This document shows positions 1 to 12,300 of a stretch of DNA of 64,000 nt, piece by piece. The DNA is from Temnothorax longispinosus (taxonomy: Eukaryota; Arthropoda; Insecta; Hymenoptera; Formicidae), in the NCBI RefSeq assembly GCF_030848805.1, contig NC_092366.1, positions 5,723,724 to 5,787,723 of the forward strand, in the 5' to 3' direction. The notes under the pieces were generated by a model. It did no database searches. It saw only the letters and a list, made by a program, of their open reading frames with translations, and had not been told where the DNA came from. Made by a program: the position numbers and the translations under genes. Positions within the stretch are counted from its first letter, which is position 1, and each line of letters begins with the position of its first letter.

Positions 1-1789
1 AGCGGAGAGTAGGAGGAAAAATTGGCGGCCGACCCCGTCGACGGTCGCGGGTGGTTGCGGGTGGATCTGCGATCGGGGGGGAACGAGTGCCGAAGTAATC
101 GTCTGGGTGTGCTGCCCCGTCGACGTGGCCGATCTGAGTGCCGAATTCGCCAGCCCTTTCGTATTAAGTAATGTACTTAGTGTTAGGCAGCGGAGAAAAT
201 AGACACTTTTATAAATGAAGATGGTGGCGAGATCGCGGACCCGTGTTTTTCTTTCCTATCAGCTTGATTTTTCCCGATAACCGTCAACGACATATGCAGA
301 TGCAGGTGCTTCGTAAATCGGTCACCAAATTGAAGTTAAAAAAAACTTCCAACAGAATTGTAATACAATTTCGAACATCTTATATCATTGGCTAAAGATA
401 TTTTGAAGAATTCGATACCGTAACAATCTGTCCCACTTTTCTTTTAAAAAATACTTAAACAAATTAATCTAAACTTAGCGAATATAAATTATTAATTTAT
501 AATTGATTAAAGTTACTTTATTTTTCTTAATGTTAAGATTAATTCTCTCAGATTCTTAAAGAGGCGAGCTCGATCACTGTTATGTGGAATTCTTTAATTC
601 ACGGCCTAATGCTTCGACGTGTACTCAAATTTGGTAAGCACCTGCAGCTGACAATGAGATAATTGGACGTTCATTATTTAGATGGCTCTCGTCTCTCTTT
701 TTCTCTATCTGCCGATCGAAAATCCCGCGCTCGCAGCTACATCAGCAGTTTTAGACACTATACACAATACGTAAGTATAATCTAGACGTACTACGTAGTA
801 GAAACTTTTGAATATAATAGCGTAATCTCCGGAGTTGTGTTGTACTTGCCCCGCCCGACTCTGCAGCCCTGGGCTGGACGATGACTGGATTCATCGGATA
901 CGAGGTCGCGTGCCTTCGAGTTTCTCTCACGGAGGGATCCGACCGAAGCTTCGTGCGATCGTAGCGGATGATAGCGAACAGGGGTTCTCTCTACCCACCT
1001 TCTCGGCGCGATATACGTGTTCCTGATAAAAAGAGATCGGCGAAAACGCGGTGGATGCGTTTCTACGGACAGGCGAACGTCCGCTATGCACACGAGGTAA
1101 GATGTACAAGATGCGGATGAAGCTAATAGACGGTAGAGGTAGTTATACTAATAACAGTAGCTTTAACGTCCAGTGCCTCACGTCACATTCCGAGATAGGC
1201 GTAAAAAAACAGCGATAGCTAAAGAGAGAGAATCAAAAGCTACGATATAATTACTTGCGCGCGCGCTACAAGATTACAAGTAGCCGTCGAAGTTCACGGA
1301 TACATTACTCGAATAGCTCGGGGTATTACCTAACTTTGATAATATCCAGTAATCGGTCACACTCAGATAATATTCAAAGTACCCAGGGTATCCGAGTACC
1401 GACAGCACTTATTTACAGGAGTGTAAAGTTCAATTTTGTAGACTCGTTCGCTCGCCAGTTCGTAGACCGAGGATTCGCGTTCGCAGCGTGTCGGGGGCGT
1501 ATCGCTGGTTACGTTAATACGCGATTTCCGGAGGCGCGAAGGGATGTTTCGCTCGTACATCTTTCGCTCGGCAACGGTCTGGAATCGGTACGCTGCTCTC
1601 GCGTAGCTCTCGAAGCTTTCGGGCGGATCACGGCATCATTCATTCGCAACAGCAGCAACAGCATCAGCAACAGTCAGACTCTTACGATCATTTCTGGTAT
1701 AATCTTACGAATAAGAACGTACTTTACAATTACAATGCCTTACTAACTTTTATCTGTTTTTTTTTTATTACTAATGGCACGTCGCTACG

Positions 1790-1797
1790 TGACGTCA
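1790..1797. promoter_or_regulatory. Perfect CRE palindrome TGACGTCA
   Basis: A full 8-bp CREB/ATF consensus site lies in the unc-13 3' flank. Neighbouring CACGTCG and GACGTGCC half-like sites occur within 25 bp. Function is unknown. Confidence 0.4.
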
Positions 1798-2632
1798 CAG
1801 GACGTGCCTATTTGGTCGTACGCAATGCTACATTTAAACTGTATATTTAGAAAAAACTTCTTCGTCTCAACAATGTTTTCACGTATCTACAGTAAATTCA
1901 TCCTCCCGAACAAACGGCCTAGAAACGACGCGGTCGTATCGCGCGCGCACGTGTGTAAACGTACATGTGAGTGTTATGCGTACGTGCGTGGTATGTAATC
2001 TTTGTGTATACGATTCCGGGTGTATTTTCGACTTCGCCCTTTGTTTACAGCACATGCGGCCGCGTCGCGATCAAGGACCCCGCACCATACGTGGACTCGC
2101 TCTTCGTCCTCTTCCATTTCGAAGTCAGTCTTTCGGCGAACGGCGGCGCGTCCGATCGAGAGAGTCTTTGTCGCCTTTTGCGCGAAGCACCTGTACTTGA
2201 GTTTGTTCGCGGTGTTGATCTCTCGTCCTATCTTACATTACGAATATTACCAAATATATTGCGTACTGGCAGCACTGTTTTCACGTTTCGCGTTTTTTGT
2301 CTAGCGAACACTCTCTCCTTCGTATCTCCATCTCTTCCTGCGTCTCGCCTGCGACACCCGCACGAAGAAGAGTCCGATCTGTCTCTTGTCTCATAGTAGT
2401 ACCGGAGCATCACTCATTGTCGTCGTTATCGCGAGCTCTGCTTTGTCGATTATTTTAATTCTCTATAAATCCAGGCGGGAGGAATAGCTCTTTTTTCATT
2501 ATTGTAGTAGTACGCAGGACGAACGCCGAGCCACGCGGGGTTGACCTAGCTCGTCGTCCTATCTCGAGATCTGTGGAAGATGGTGGTTCCCGGTGCATCG
2601 TCGCTGTCCAGGGACGGGGTTGAAGCTCTGCG

Positions 2633-2658
2633 TGTATGTGTGTGTGTGTGTGAGAGAG
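2633..2658. repeat. GT microsatellite followed by GA
   Basis: TGTATGTGTGTGTGTGTG then AGAGAG, a simple dinucleotide repeat in the 3' flank. Confidence 0.95.
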
Positions 2659-3064
2659 TCTCGTAAAAAAGGGAGAGGAATTACGCTCGATTGAACTCCA
2701 CGGCGCGAGGGAAGCTGGAGAGAAGAAGCTTCACGGTAAATCGAATCCCGTCGCTAGGATTGTCCCTCCTTGAGTTGCGTGCCTCTCGGCGAAGAAGGGC
2801 GGAAGGGTTCGGGGCGATCGTTTTCGCCGGGTGAAATCGCGCGAATTACATCTCTCTCACGGAATCGTGAAAGGTTTTGTTCGCTTGTGGCACCGAAGGC
2901 ATCAAAATGCTGACCCCCTTTGGACGGCCTCCTGCATCTCCTCCTCCTCCTTCTCTTCCTGCTCTTTTCTTCTCTTTCTCTTTCTTCTCCTCTTCGGGCT
3001 CTTTCCAAGCTCGAAGTACTCGAGTCGCTTCGCTATCGGCTTATTAACGCAACGTCGTGTCTCC

Positions 3065-3362
3065 TCAAGTAGGATTCGGTAGCGGTGCCTCCTGCCTGAT
3101 GTCACTCTTTAGCTTCACGAATTCCTTGGCGATCTCGTCGTTGTTGCGCTGCGATAGGATGCGCAAGATCGTGTAGCCGGTCTCGTCCATCTGGATACGC
3201 TTGCCGAGCGACAGCCAGCATGCGCACGAGCCTTCCTCGACGATGTCCTTGAGTTGCATCACCGCGACTCCGACGAGCCTGTCCTCCCTCGCGAAGCAAT
3301 AATCCTTCACGCAGATGTGCAATTCGTAGAAATCTAGCTGTTGTTGCTCGTTACCGATCATA
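3065..3362 (-). CDS. unc-13: unc-13 coding exon 19: C2C end and stop codon
   Basis: The exon encodes MIGNEQQQLDFYELHICVKD, then the hallmark CFAREDRLVGVAV and TGYTILRILSQRNNDEIAKE, ending LPNPT and TGA at 3065-3067. The C-terminus is close to the usual family end. Acceptor TTTGTCCTCAG, entering in phase 2. Confidence 0.98.
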
Positions 3363-6300
3363 CTGAGGACAAAGACGAGGCAAGAGTCAGAGAAATCTTA
3401 AATTTGTATTTGTGTAAATGGTAGTAATTACCGAGAAATTAAATTTTGCGTCGTAACTTACAAGTCAAAGCTCTCGTTAAATTGCGGCGACCAGTTATTG
3501 CTCTTTGATTTCGTCGATTGTTTCCTTTTCTTGCCAGTAAGATGCGGTCCGATTAGATTCACTTCAACGTACGGCCTGAACATGCCCGTCGCCAACTGCC
3601 ACTTCAAATCGTTCGCGGCCACAACTAGAAAACAAAAGATTTTTTAAAATAAAATTATCGATGAGTAAATTAACAATTAGAATTACTAATTGTCAATGTT
3701 ATATGATACAAATTTTACGAGATTGTAATCGTACCTTTGACGGTGACTTTCTGCTCTCCCGTTCCCGGATGTGTAAAGAGATCCACCTGGATGCTCACCT
3801 CGCCTACCGAACCTTCGTCCGAACCGGCGGTATCTGGAACTTCAAGAATTCGCAGTCAAAATTTACGCTCAAGCACGATGATCGTAAAAGCTAGAAATGG
3901 CATCTAAACACTACGCGGACTTCGTCTGATTCTATCTGATGCTATGATCTGAGACTAAGGCTAAGAGAGTTCTAGTTCTCGATTTCTATTTCTAGAGCAG
4001 ATTACATGCTCTGATAATAGGCAGGTCAGGTACTTGTTGTCAGCATAATTATCAGAGAAGACGAAGTCAGCCTCAGCGAAGTTTTCACGATTTGGTCACA
4101 CGTGGTGTGTGTATCGGGAATTATAAATTTTCTGATTTCATCGGTTTTGCATTAAAAGAACAAATCATTTTCTTTTGTATTCGGAGAATTCTAGCGACAA
4201 TCTCAGAAGTGCGTATGATACAAGTGTCCATGGTGCAGATGATCGATCGATTGATCAATTAATCTGTGAATCTTTTTTTTTGGCGTTTGTTCCTTGAAAT
4301 TTTCGAAGGAACAGCGTGGCGCTAGATAACGACAAGTATGTCACGCGCTTGTAAGAAGATCGTGTATGGTGACAGGTGGTTAAATGACAAAGTTTTCTTG
4401 ATACGTATGTGTCAGAAGCGTTGTACTGAAAAAACATGAGACCGAAGGAGGCAGTTTGCTGGTCGATAAAGTTCTCAGTAGTAGCAGCAAGAGTGGCGGC
4501 AGTAGCAGCAGCGGCAGTGATAACAGCACAGCTTCCTAACACAGCTATCGTTGTCGAGACATTTTTGGAACATTCTTCTTCTTTAGGAATATAAAGACAT
4601 GAACATAAAGATTTAAAAGAAATCTCTTATCGGCTTATTTATTCTTATTTATTAAACGGATATTTTCAAATTGATAGTAAAAGAGTATATTGTGGAAAAG
4701 TGAAGAAGAAAATTTCGCATCGAAAGACGTCTCGACGGAACGATCACAATTCACTACGGCCTAAAAGTCTCTCCGACACTTCCAGCGACCTTCTAAGGTC
4801 TGCTCTGGTGGTACCTTGTCGGCTCTCTCGACGAAGAGAGGGCTTGCTCTGGCGAAGGGGTTCCTCGAGGCTTTCCATACCCTCGGCTCCTTCCCCTTCG
4901 TCACCTCTCTCGCTGCTCATCGAACGCTGACGCTGACGTAGCGTTGACGCATCGTTCAGCGGCACTGTCCCGACAATTTTCATTACGTCGTAATGTGAGT
5001 GTAAACACGCACACGCCGATATATACCGACTTCTCGCACGATAATTGCGCGACGGAACGTGTAATGTGTCGTTAGAATATATCGTTTATGCCTAACTAAT
5101 TCATGTGTGTTCCTGATTAGTTTCGCTTTTATCGCGATTTCGTTCCGCAATTACGTAGTACAAGAAACATATATAAAAATAATAGTTATTATTACAGTTT
5201 ATTCATTTGTAATGTGAATAATGAACTCCGAGCGACATACCTTGGTTGACTTGCGAGGTGACGAAGGTCTTGATGAGGGTGTCCGTCGTCTGCGTGTACA
5301 AGCTTAACGCATAACGGAGGCTCTGCAGTTCCGGTGATTTTTCCAGGTACGTCTTCTTCAAGCCGTTACCGGCGGCGTGGAAGTACTGTTTGATTGTGTC
5401 CAGAGCGACCTCGAGAACCGCGCACTGCTTCGGCGAAAGATTTTTTTCCACTTCCTTGGAGATATCCTGAATGGATATCATAAATTTAGATAATTCAAAT
5501 CATTTTTGCGATTTGAATAATTTGTTCCAATTACCATAACTCCGCTGAGAGCATTCTTGACATCGGGTTTTCCAGCCATGTGGTTCTTAAACAGCTTCGA
5601 CATGTCTTCTATCTTGGCGTTCGCAGCGAGATTCTTTGCGTTATCCGTCAGATTCTTGAACATCATCTACAAGAAACAAGAATCACAAATTATAACACAT
5701 ATGTCGCTTAATAATACTTCTGCCAATTTTTTTCAAATAAATTTAATTATAACACGTACGCTCTTATCCGTCATAGGTGGCAAAACGACGGTCTTTTCTA
5801 AAATTCTCATGACTATCTTCCACAGTTCTTTCAATAGTCTCTTCAATACCGTTTTCTCGCACGATTGAGCGTATAGAGATAGGCTACCGTCGAGTAAAAC
5901 CATGAGTGGCCTCAAAACGTCTTCGGCCTCCACGTTTACGTTGTTTCTTTGCGCTGGCTGCGACAGGGTTACCTGTCCTCCGCCTTTGATAGCCAACAAA
6001 AGATCTCCTACCTCCCTGACGGAAACTGTTATTCGCGGTTCCAAACTGTCCGCGAATAGTATAGCCAAATCATCCAGAGCGCTGTTCAGTTGTTGTTGCA
6101 GCTCTTTCAATATGTTCGCCGCGTCCTCCTCGAGCTTGTCGCCGCCCATCGACTCGAACATCTTTTCTAATTGCACCCGAAGTTGTTGGATGTTGTTCAT
6201 TAAAATGCACGCCTGTGGAATAAAAGAATTTGTAATAAAGTCTGTCAGTAACTTTGCGCGAATTTTTGTAAATTTTGTCACTCTCGGGCACGTACAATTC

Positions 6301-9300
6301 GTTCCTCCTTCAGATGGCTGGGGAATTCCTTCTTCACTATATCCGCGTAAGCCACTAAAACTTTGACGATGGTCTTCGCGAATCTCTTCATATATCTCTT
6401 CCAGATCTCCGGGTCCGGACATTCCAGCTTCGACACCACGTCGAAGCACTGCGTCAGCTGTGTGAAAACATCGACGACGGAGACGCTGAAGAGCACATGC
6501 TCGCTGCTCTTCTGGAACTGTAAGAAAAGATTGAAGAACCACATTAGAGAACACTGCTGCATCGCCGTATCGAGACTCGTGGATAAAATCATGGCATATC
6601 ACTTACGCCTTCCTTTTTATCTCTACTAAAGGCACCGTGGAGATATTCTAATGAGACGTCATCGTTTTCATTGAGCCATTGCATGACGAAAGGCTCGAAC
6701 CAGGCCGGGTATTCTGGTACGGCGCCCTTGTATGGCGGCACGTCTTTGACGTAATTGGCGTGCAGCCACTTGACTTTGAAGTGCAGATTCATATAGGCCG
6801 AGGACTTGCACAGTCTATGCTGCTCGTGCTCCTCCAGGGCGTACTTCATGTCCACCGCGAACAAGGACCACATCGTGGCCGCCGACAGTTGACCGATGTT
6901 GAACTCCTGAGGGAATTGATTTAACACGGGCGCATAGCTGTTCTTGTCCTCCTCGATCACCGAGACTATCAGGGCGATCAGCTTGTGCCAGAAGTCGAGC
7001 GAGTCGAGTCGCGGCCCATGATCGTCCGAATCCCGTTTTGCCTCGTTCGGATCCGCCTGGAACTCTCGATTGTACAAATCGTAACAGTTCTCGAAGAGGA
7101 ACTGGTAGGTCGATCGCAGGCACGCCTTCACGCAGTCCTTCACGACGGTGCTGGCCCGCGGCGGGCTCGACAGTTCCTGGACCTTCATACGGAAGAACGT
7201 AATGCTCGTCAGCAGGTCCACGGTGCTCTTCAGGTCCATCAGCTTCTCCTGAGTCGAGGCCGGGAAGTTGTTCCTGTACATCGACAGGTCGATCCTGAGG
7301 GAGTTGTGCAGCTGATCCAGTAGCTTGACGAATTTTTCTTTCTATAACGAGAATCGTCTACTTAGTTTCTTTCATCAGTAATGGTAGTTGCGGTAAGGTT
7401 TCCTTTTTGAGAAAATACGCTACGATAAGTACGTCGACTTTTTTTATTTTACCGCGGAAATTTTTTTACCGATGTAATATCTATATGTTTCGCTAAGAGA
7501 GTTCCTCGAATTTTTTTCTCTTTTAATTTTTAGCCGAATTTCTTCGTGCTCGGAAAGTTTCGCGTAATATTTTCGAAGAGAAATATCATGCATAATTCAA
7601 AACTATGAGAAACACATACTCTCTCGTACACCAGTTCTCTTCCGGAATTAAGAGATTTATGAATTTAAATTTTGTACGAAATTTCGATTTACATATCGTT
7701 CGCTGTTTTATGGGAGAGAACGTCGATTTGTAGAGGTATGTGAAAAGAATTTCCATATTCCCCGCGCGGCGGAAAAATCCATTCGCTCGGCCTTGGCTGC
7801 CAGTCAGTTAAACTACAGATGGTGGAAAAAGAACGCGGTCAAAGAGAATCTTAATTAAAATCTTAATTAAGTGGCGTGCATACGGTCTTTCCGCTGTTTT
7901 TTCTCTTTTGTTCAAGAAAAAGTTGTACGCTAAGAAAGAAATAAAAAATGCAATCATAAACACGGCGCGACCTTGCCACTCTTTAATACAGGCATGGTTT
8001 CGTGACTCGACAGGTTTCGGAACCGAATGTAAGCATCTCTCGCTTAGACTTTATTGTCTTTTAAAATCAATACGGCTAAAAGTCAAGTTACTGATTCTTG
8101 GAAGAAATCCATTCTAATCCGCTAAATGACCAATTCGCCAAGATTCAGGCTTTATTCAAAGCGCCTCGATGCCGGCAGAGACTTCGCTTAATCCCTCTCG
8201 AAAGTTTGTGAAGTAATTATTTAACCAACGTTATATATATATATATTCGCGTCGGCTGATCCCTTTATTCCTGGTGACCTGGTGAGAACGGAATTGACGG
8301 AGGATCGGGTGAAAGGCGCGTTTTTGCGCAAGTCAACGCGTGATCGTCTAGGTGTCTAGGATATGAGAAGTAGCTCGGGATAAGGGATAGCGCCGGTTGC
8401 CAGGAAATTGCACGAGTATTTCTCGCTTCTCTCGCCGTCGGGTACCATTACAGCCTTCGCCATCCCTTACTCCTCTACTGCGCGCGCGGCGGAGATACCG
8501 CGGCGCAATCTTCAACATCCGGCACTTACCCCGAAGTTACTGGCAGCAAATCTATCACTGGCCGACACGGCCGGACTGGCGGTTGTGTGGGCGTAGTACG
8601 CGTTTATGTTTGCCAGGAGGGTCGACATAACGGCCGGCACGCCTGGACACAGGTACTTGGTTGAGAGGCAGTGGAAGTGCCTGGAAAATACGATATCACG
8701 ATTGTATCGAAAAACCATTCGTTTTGATTCTCTCTATTGCGTCAGAGCGCTCATCGCAGTTTATTTTAATCTGAAATACGTGATTTTAACTTTTATTCCG
8801 CTTATTTCGATTTCAATTTTAATAAATATTGTCTTGTTATAGCAAAAACCAATAGTCGTTAATTGATTAATGGCCAATTGCGAATATGTGGCTTAAACGA
8901 TACTCACGTCATCGCCTGGTAGATGCTCTCGATGCCGTAACGCATGGCGAATTCGTCGACGAGCTCTTCGCCGGGAGGATCGAAGTAGAGCTTCCAGTCG
9001 TCGTCGCCCTTGTTCTGAGGAGGAGGCAAGATCACCATGCCGCCGTTCTCCTCGCACAGACTGTGAAAGAGATTCTCGTGCAGGCAAGTGTACTGCACGT
9101 GGTAAGGTGCCACCTTCTCCTCGCCCTTGATCTCGACGCTAATGTGCAGTCGAATGGCGCCCGACACTGCGCTCTTGTCCGTCCTCTTCTCCAGGTTGTA
9201 CCAGACGTCCATCTCGCCGCTGAGAGTCCGTACCTCGATGATGGTCTGCCCAAGAAAGTCGTCGCTCTCCCTCGTCAGTTTTTGCCTCAGCTTCGACTTC

Positions 9301-12300
9301 AGATCGTTGTCCTCGTCCCACACCCGAACTTTGATCCGATCGGACGAATTGTGGCACTCGCTGCGAACAGGAATTTGTGGTTTTTACGACGCCTAGCGTA
9401 ATGCACTTTAAATCACGCTCTTCCTGAGACCAGATTGAATTTTCTTCCAGCGATCTTAAGCGACTGATAATTTATCGACGAAAATGTACGCTAATGTAAT
9501 TTTAACAATGGAGAAGTAAACATGTAAATATGTGCGAGCAAACAATTTGACGTCATCGCTTGTGAAAACGAAAATTCACAGTCAGCAAGATTGAGAGCGA
9601 AGAGAATTACGCATTTTGCTGGCGTAGCAGAGAGAAACTTATCGAAATTACTTACAAGTAGAACTTTTCGTGCCAGACTGGATTTAGTTCCCGCGGCATG
9701 GTCCTCGTGCGTTTCTTTACTTTGCCAACTTGGACCGTCACGTAGGGATCGGATGTGCCGCTCTTATCTTTGGCGATTAATCCCTGAGCGCTGATCACTA
9801 AGGACGGAAGAATACAATTAGGAGACCGTTCGTCAGGCTAATGCCTAAAGGTAATGCCTAGAATTCCAGATGGAACAGACTGAGCGCGAAGAATTTAATT
9901 CCCGCGGGCGTAAATTTCTAATCTTGCGGTGTACATAATTCGATTACCGCGGGACAATACCGCCGAATGAAAACATTACCGAAGTTTTGCCAGCTGGCCA
10001 GTATCCAAGAACGCGACTGCGAGAGTTAATCCAATAGAGCTAACAGAACCGGATATCCGTCGGAACATATGTTCGCACCGCGCTGGTGAAAAAAAAAGTT
10101 TGCCCTGAACCCGCACATTCCACTTTCAATCGCACGATTGCGTCGCGATGAATTGGCATACGTGGAACAATATCCGCGTGTCTTTATCATATTTCTTCCT
10201 CGTATAATCGGGCGAATAAAACGGGCGGGCGATAAAACCGTCGCGTAGAATCTCGATTCGCGACTCGCGCCCCGACGAACTTAAACGGTACCTTCTTACG
10301 CGATAAGCCAACTGAAATTACGAACTATCCTGCGGGCCCGTCGCATCGTTCGGTAGATCGTCGTTTCGAGTCGACGGGGTAGCTGGACGATCGGTCACAA
10401 ACGCGTGGTTACGACTTTCAAAACCGAGGCTGCACGTTCCCCGAAGCGATAAAGTTTTACTGTCCCGTCCCGATTCTGATTTGGCGACGTATTTTATGCA
10501 CATCCTCCGTCGGCGTTAGCCCGCATTTACGCCACGACGATTTCACGTTTATTACTTATGACAGATATAATCCGCGCCGTATCGTTGGAGTTGCTCTACT
10601 TTGACAGTGACTAATAAGGCTAAGTAGGTAATGTAAAGATTTTATGCCGTTAATTTATGTTAATCACAGGATTTTCTCCACTCTTGGAGAAAATAGAAGA
10701 AAATAAAAACTCGTGTTTTCCTGAACGCGACAATATATGAATCTACGAATCGCTTCCATTTTTTTCGCTATCATCAACTTGATTTTTGCGCTTACGATAA
10801 ACAGACAGCGGACTATTTGGAAGAAGTCTTTTCGCGGATGTTTCATATTCATCTATTCGCACGTGCGCGTCGGCCGAATGAATAAATATGACTCTGCTTT
10901 ATGTGAGAATTTAATTAAAAACAGGTAGTTTGAAAACAGGTAGCGAGTCCCGCAGGGCTTTTATCTCGAAATATTCGAGGAATTGAGAAGAGCTGATGCT
11001 TCCCCATTGTATCTTTTCCGTTATTAAATTCGTTAGGTGTTTTTTTTTTGCGAAACTCTTCAGATTTAAAACAATCAACTTTATTCCCCGAGGGTGAGAG
11101 GAACTTGCGGCGTATTTCAATTTTTAAACGGAAGAACTATTACCCGTACGTACACGAACGAGTGGCAAATCAATAAACGTAGATAAGTCAATTCACGATT
11201 GGTATTTTTCAATGGCAAAATGGCGTGAAATATTCTCTTTTTATCCGTGTCATCATAGTTACAAATAATTATATACGTTGTGTGTGAGAAGATGCATGCA
11301 AAGGCTCAACATCCATCCGATTTGGACATTCGATGTCCATTGTAGGCAGCCATCGTAAAAGCGTGCAAAAGCTTGGCTTGGATCACGTACATATATATCA
11401 TATAATAACGTACGTATATAAGGATACATACGTATACGTCCACATACATATATAAGGCATATATGTGACAACATAAAAGGAATATTTAAAACATATAAAT
11501 ATATATAGATAGGTATATATATATATATATATTTGGGTGTGTGTGTGTGCGTGTGTGGTATCATATATCAAATAACGTGCTTCGGTTTGGATCGACGGAC
11601 AGACACACATGCCCATGCTACTAACTCTTTCTGATTCGCACCGCCGATTGCAGTGGGGACGATCGTCGATGCTTCCTGCCCTCGATGAATGTCGATTTCA
11701 TACCTAATCTCATTAATCATCAAGTCATCGCCACAATCCACTTGGTGAGAGAGATGTCAAGAGTCTCGGCGCGTACAGGCGCGTCCGTGTATTGTGTGTG
11801 TACGTGTGTATATCCACGCATGTGTGTGTGTGAGTGTTAATTTGCGCAGCAGATTGCGTTTTACAACGTCTCTGCACTCTGTATATAAATGAGCATTGCG
11901 CTTCATTAATTTGATAATTAATCCGACATAAGAATATTATCGCCATATGCGATAATGATTGAGGCAGGTTTATGGATTTGTGCAGCACCGATTTATGCGT
12001 TTTGTTGGAGCGCAAGGCGCTTAAGATGGGGAAGAGGTGCCACGCACATAGCGCTCGGCAGATGATGCACGCGATAGAAACTGAGCACTTCATCGCGCAT
12101 AAAAATTACGAATAAAGCAAATGTGTCGAACATTCGAAAAATCCTCGCTGTTAAACGAAACGATGTAGACGGGGTGAACGCGTTACGCATGTTTTACGCC
12201 GTCACGTCGCGTTCTGCATGACCCGTTATAACAGAACTCGGCATTTCGAGAATTTAATTTTTAAATATCAAAAACCCGAAATATAACGCTTCGCTAAATT

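Larger units (their letters stand above)
1..3064 (-). other. 3' flank, probably including the unc-13 3' UTR
   Basis: No further coding exon is recognisable. Just after the stop lies a purine-rich tract on the minus strand (about 2930-3010). Candidate AATAAA poly(A) signals on the minus strand are at 1764-1769 and 518-523; neither can be confirmed. A GT run sits at 2637-2652 and a perfect TGACGTCA at 1790-1797. The first 250 bases are GC- and CpG-rich and could be the edge of another gene's promoter, but I see no coding support. Confidence 0.45.

Noticed and set aside
1255..1746. 163-codon plus-strand open frame
   Set aside because: No domain and irregular composition; it lies in the probable unc-13 3' UTR or flank on the other strand.
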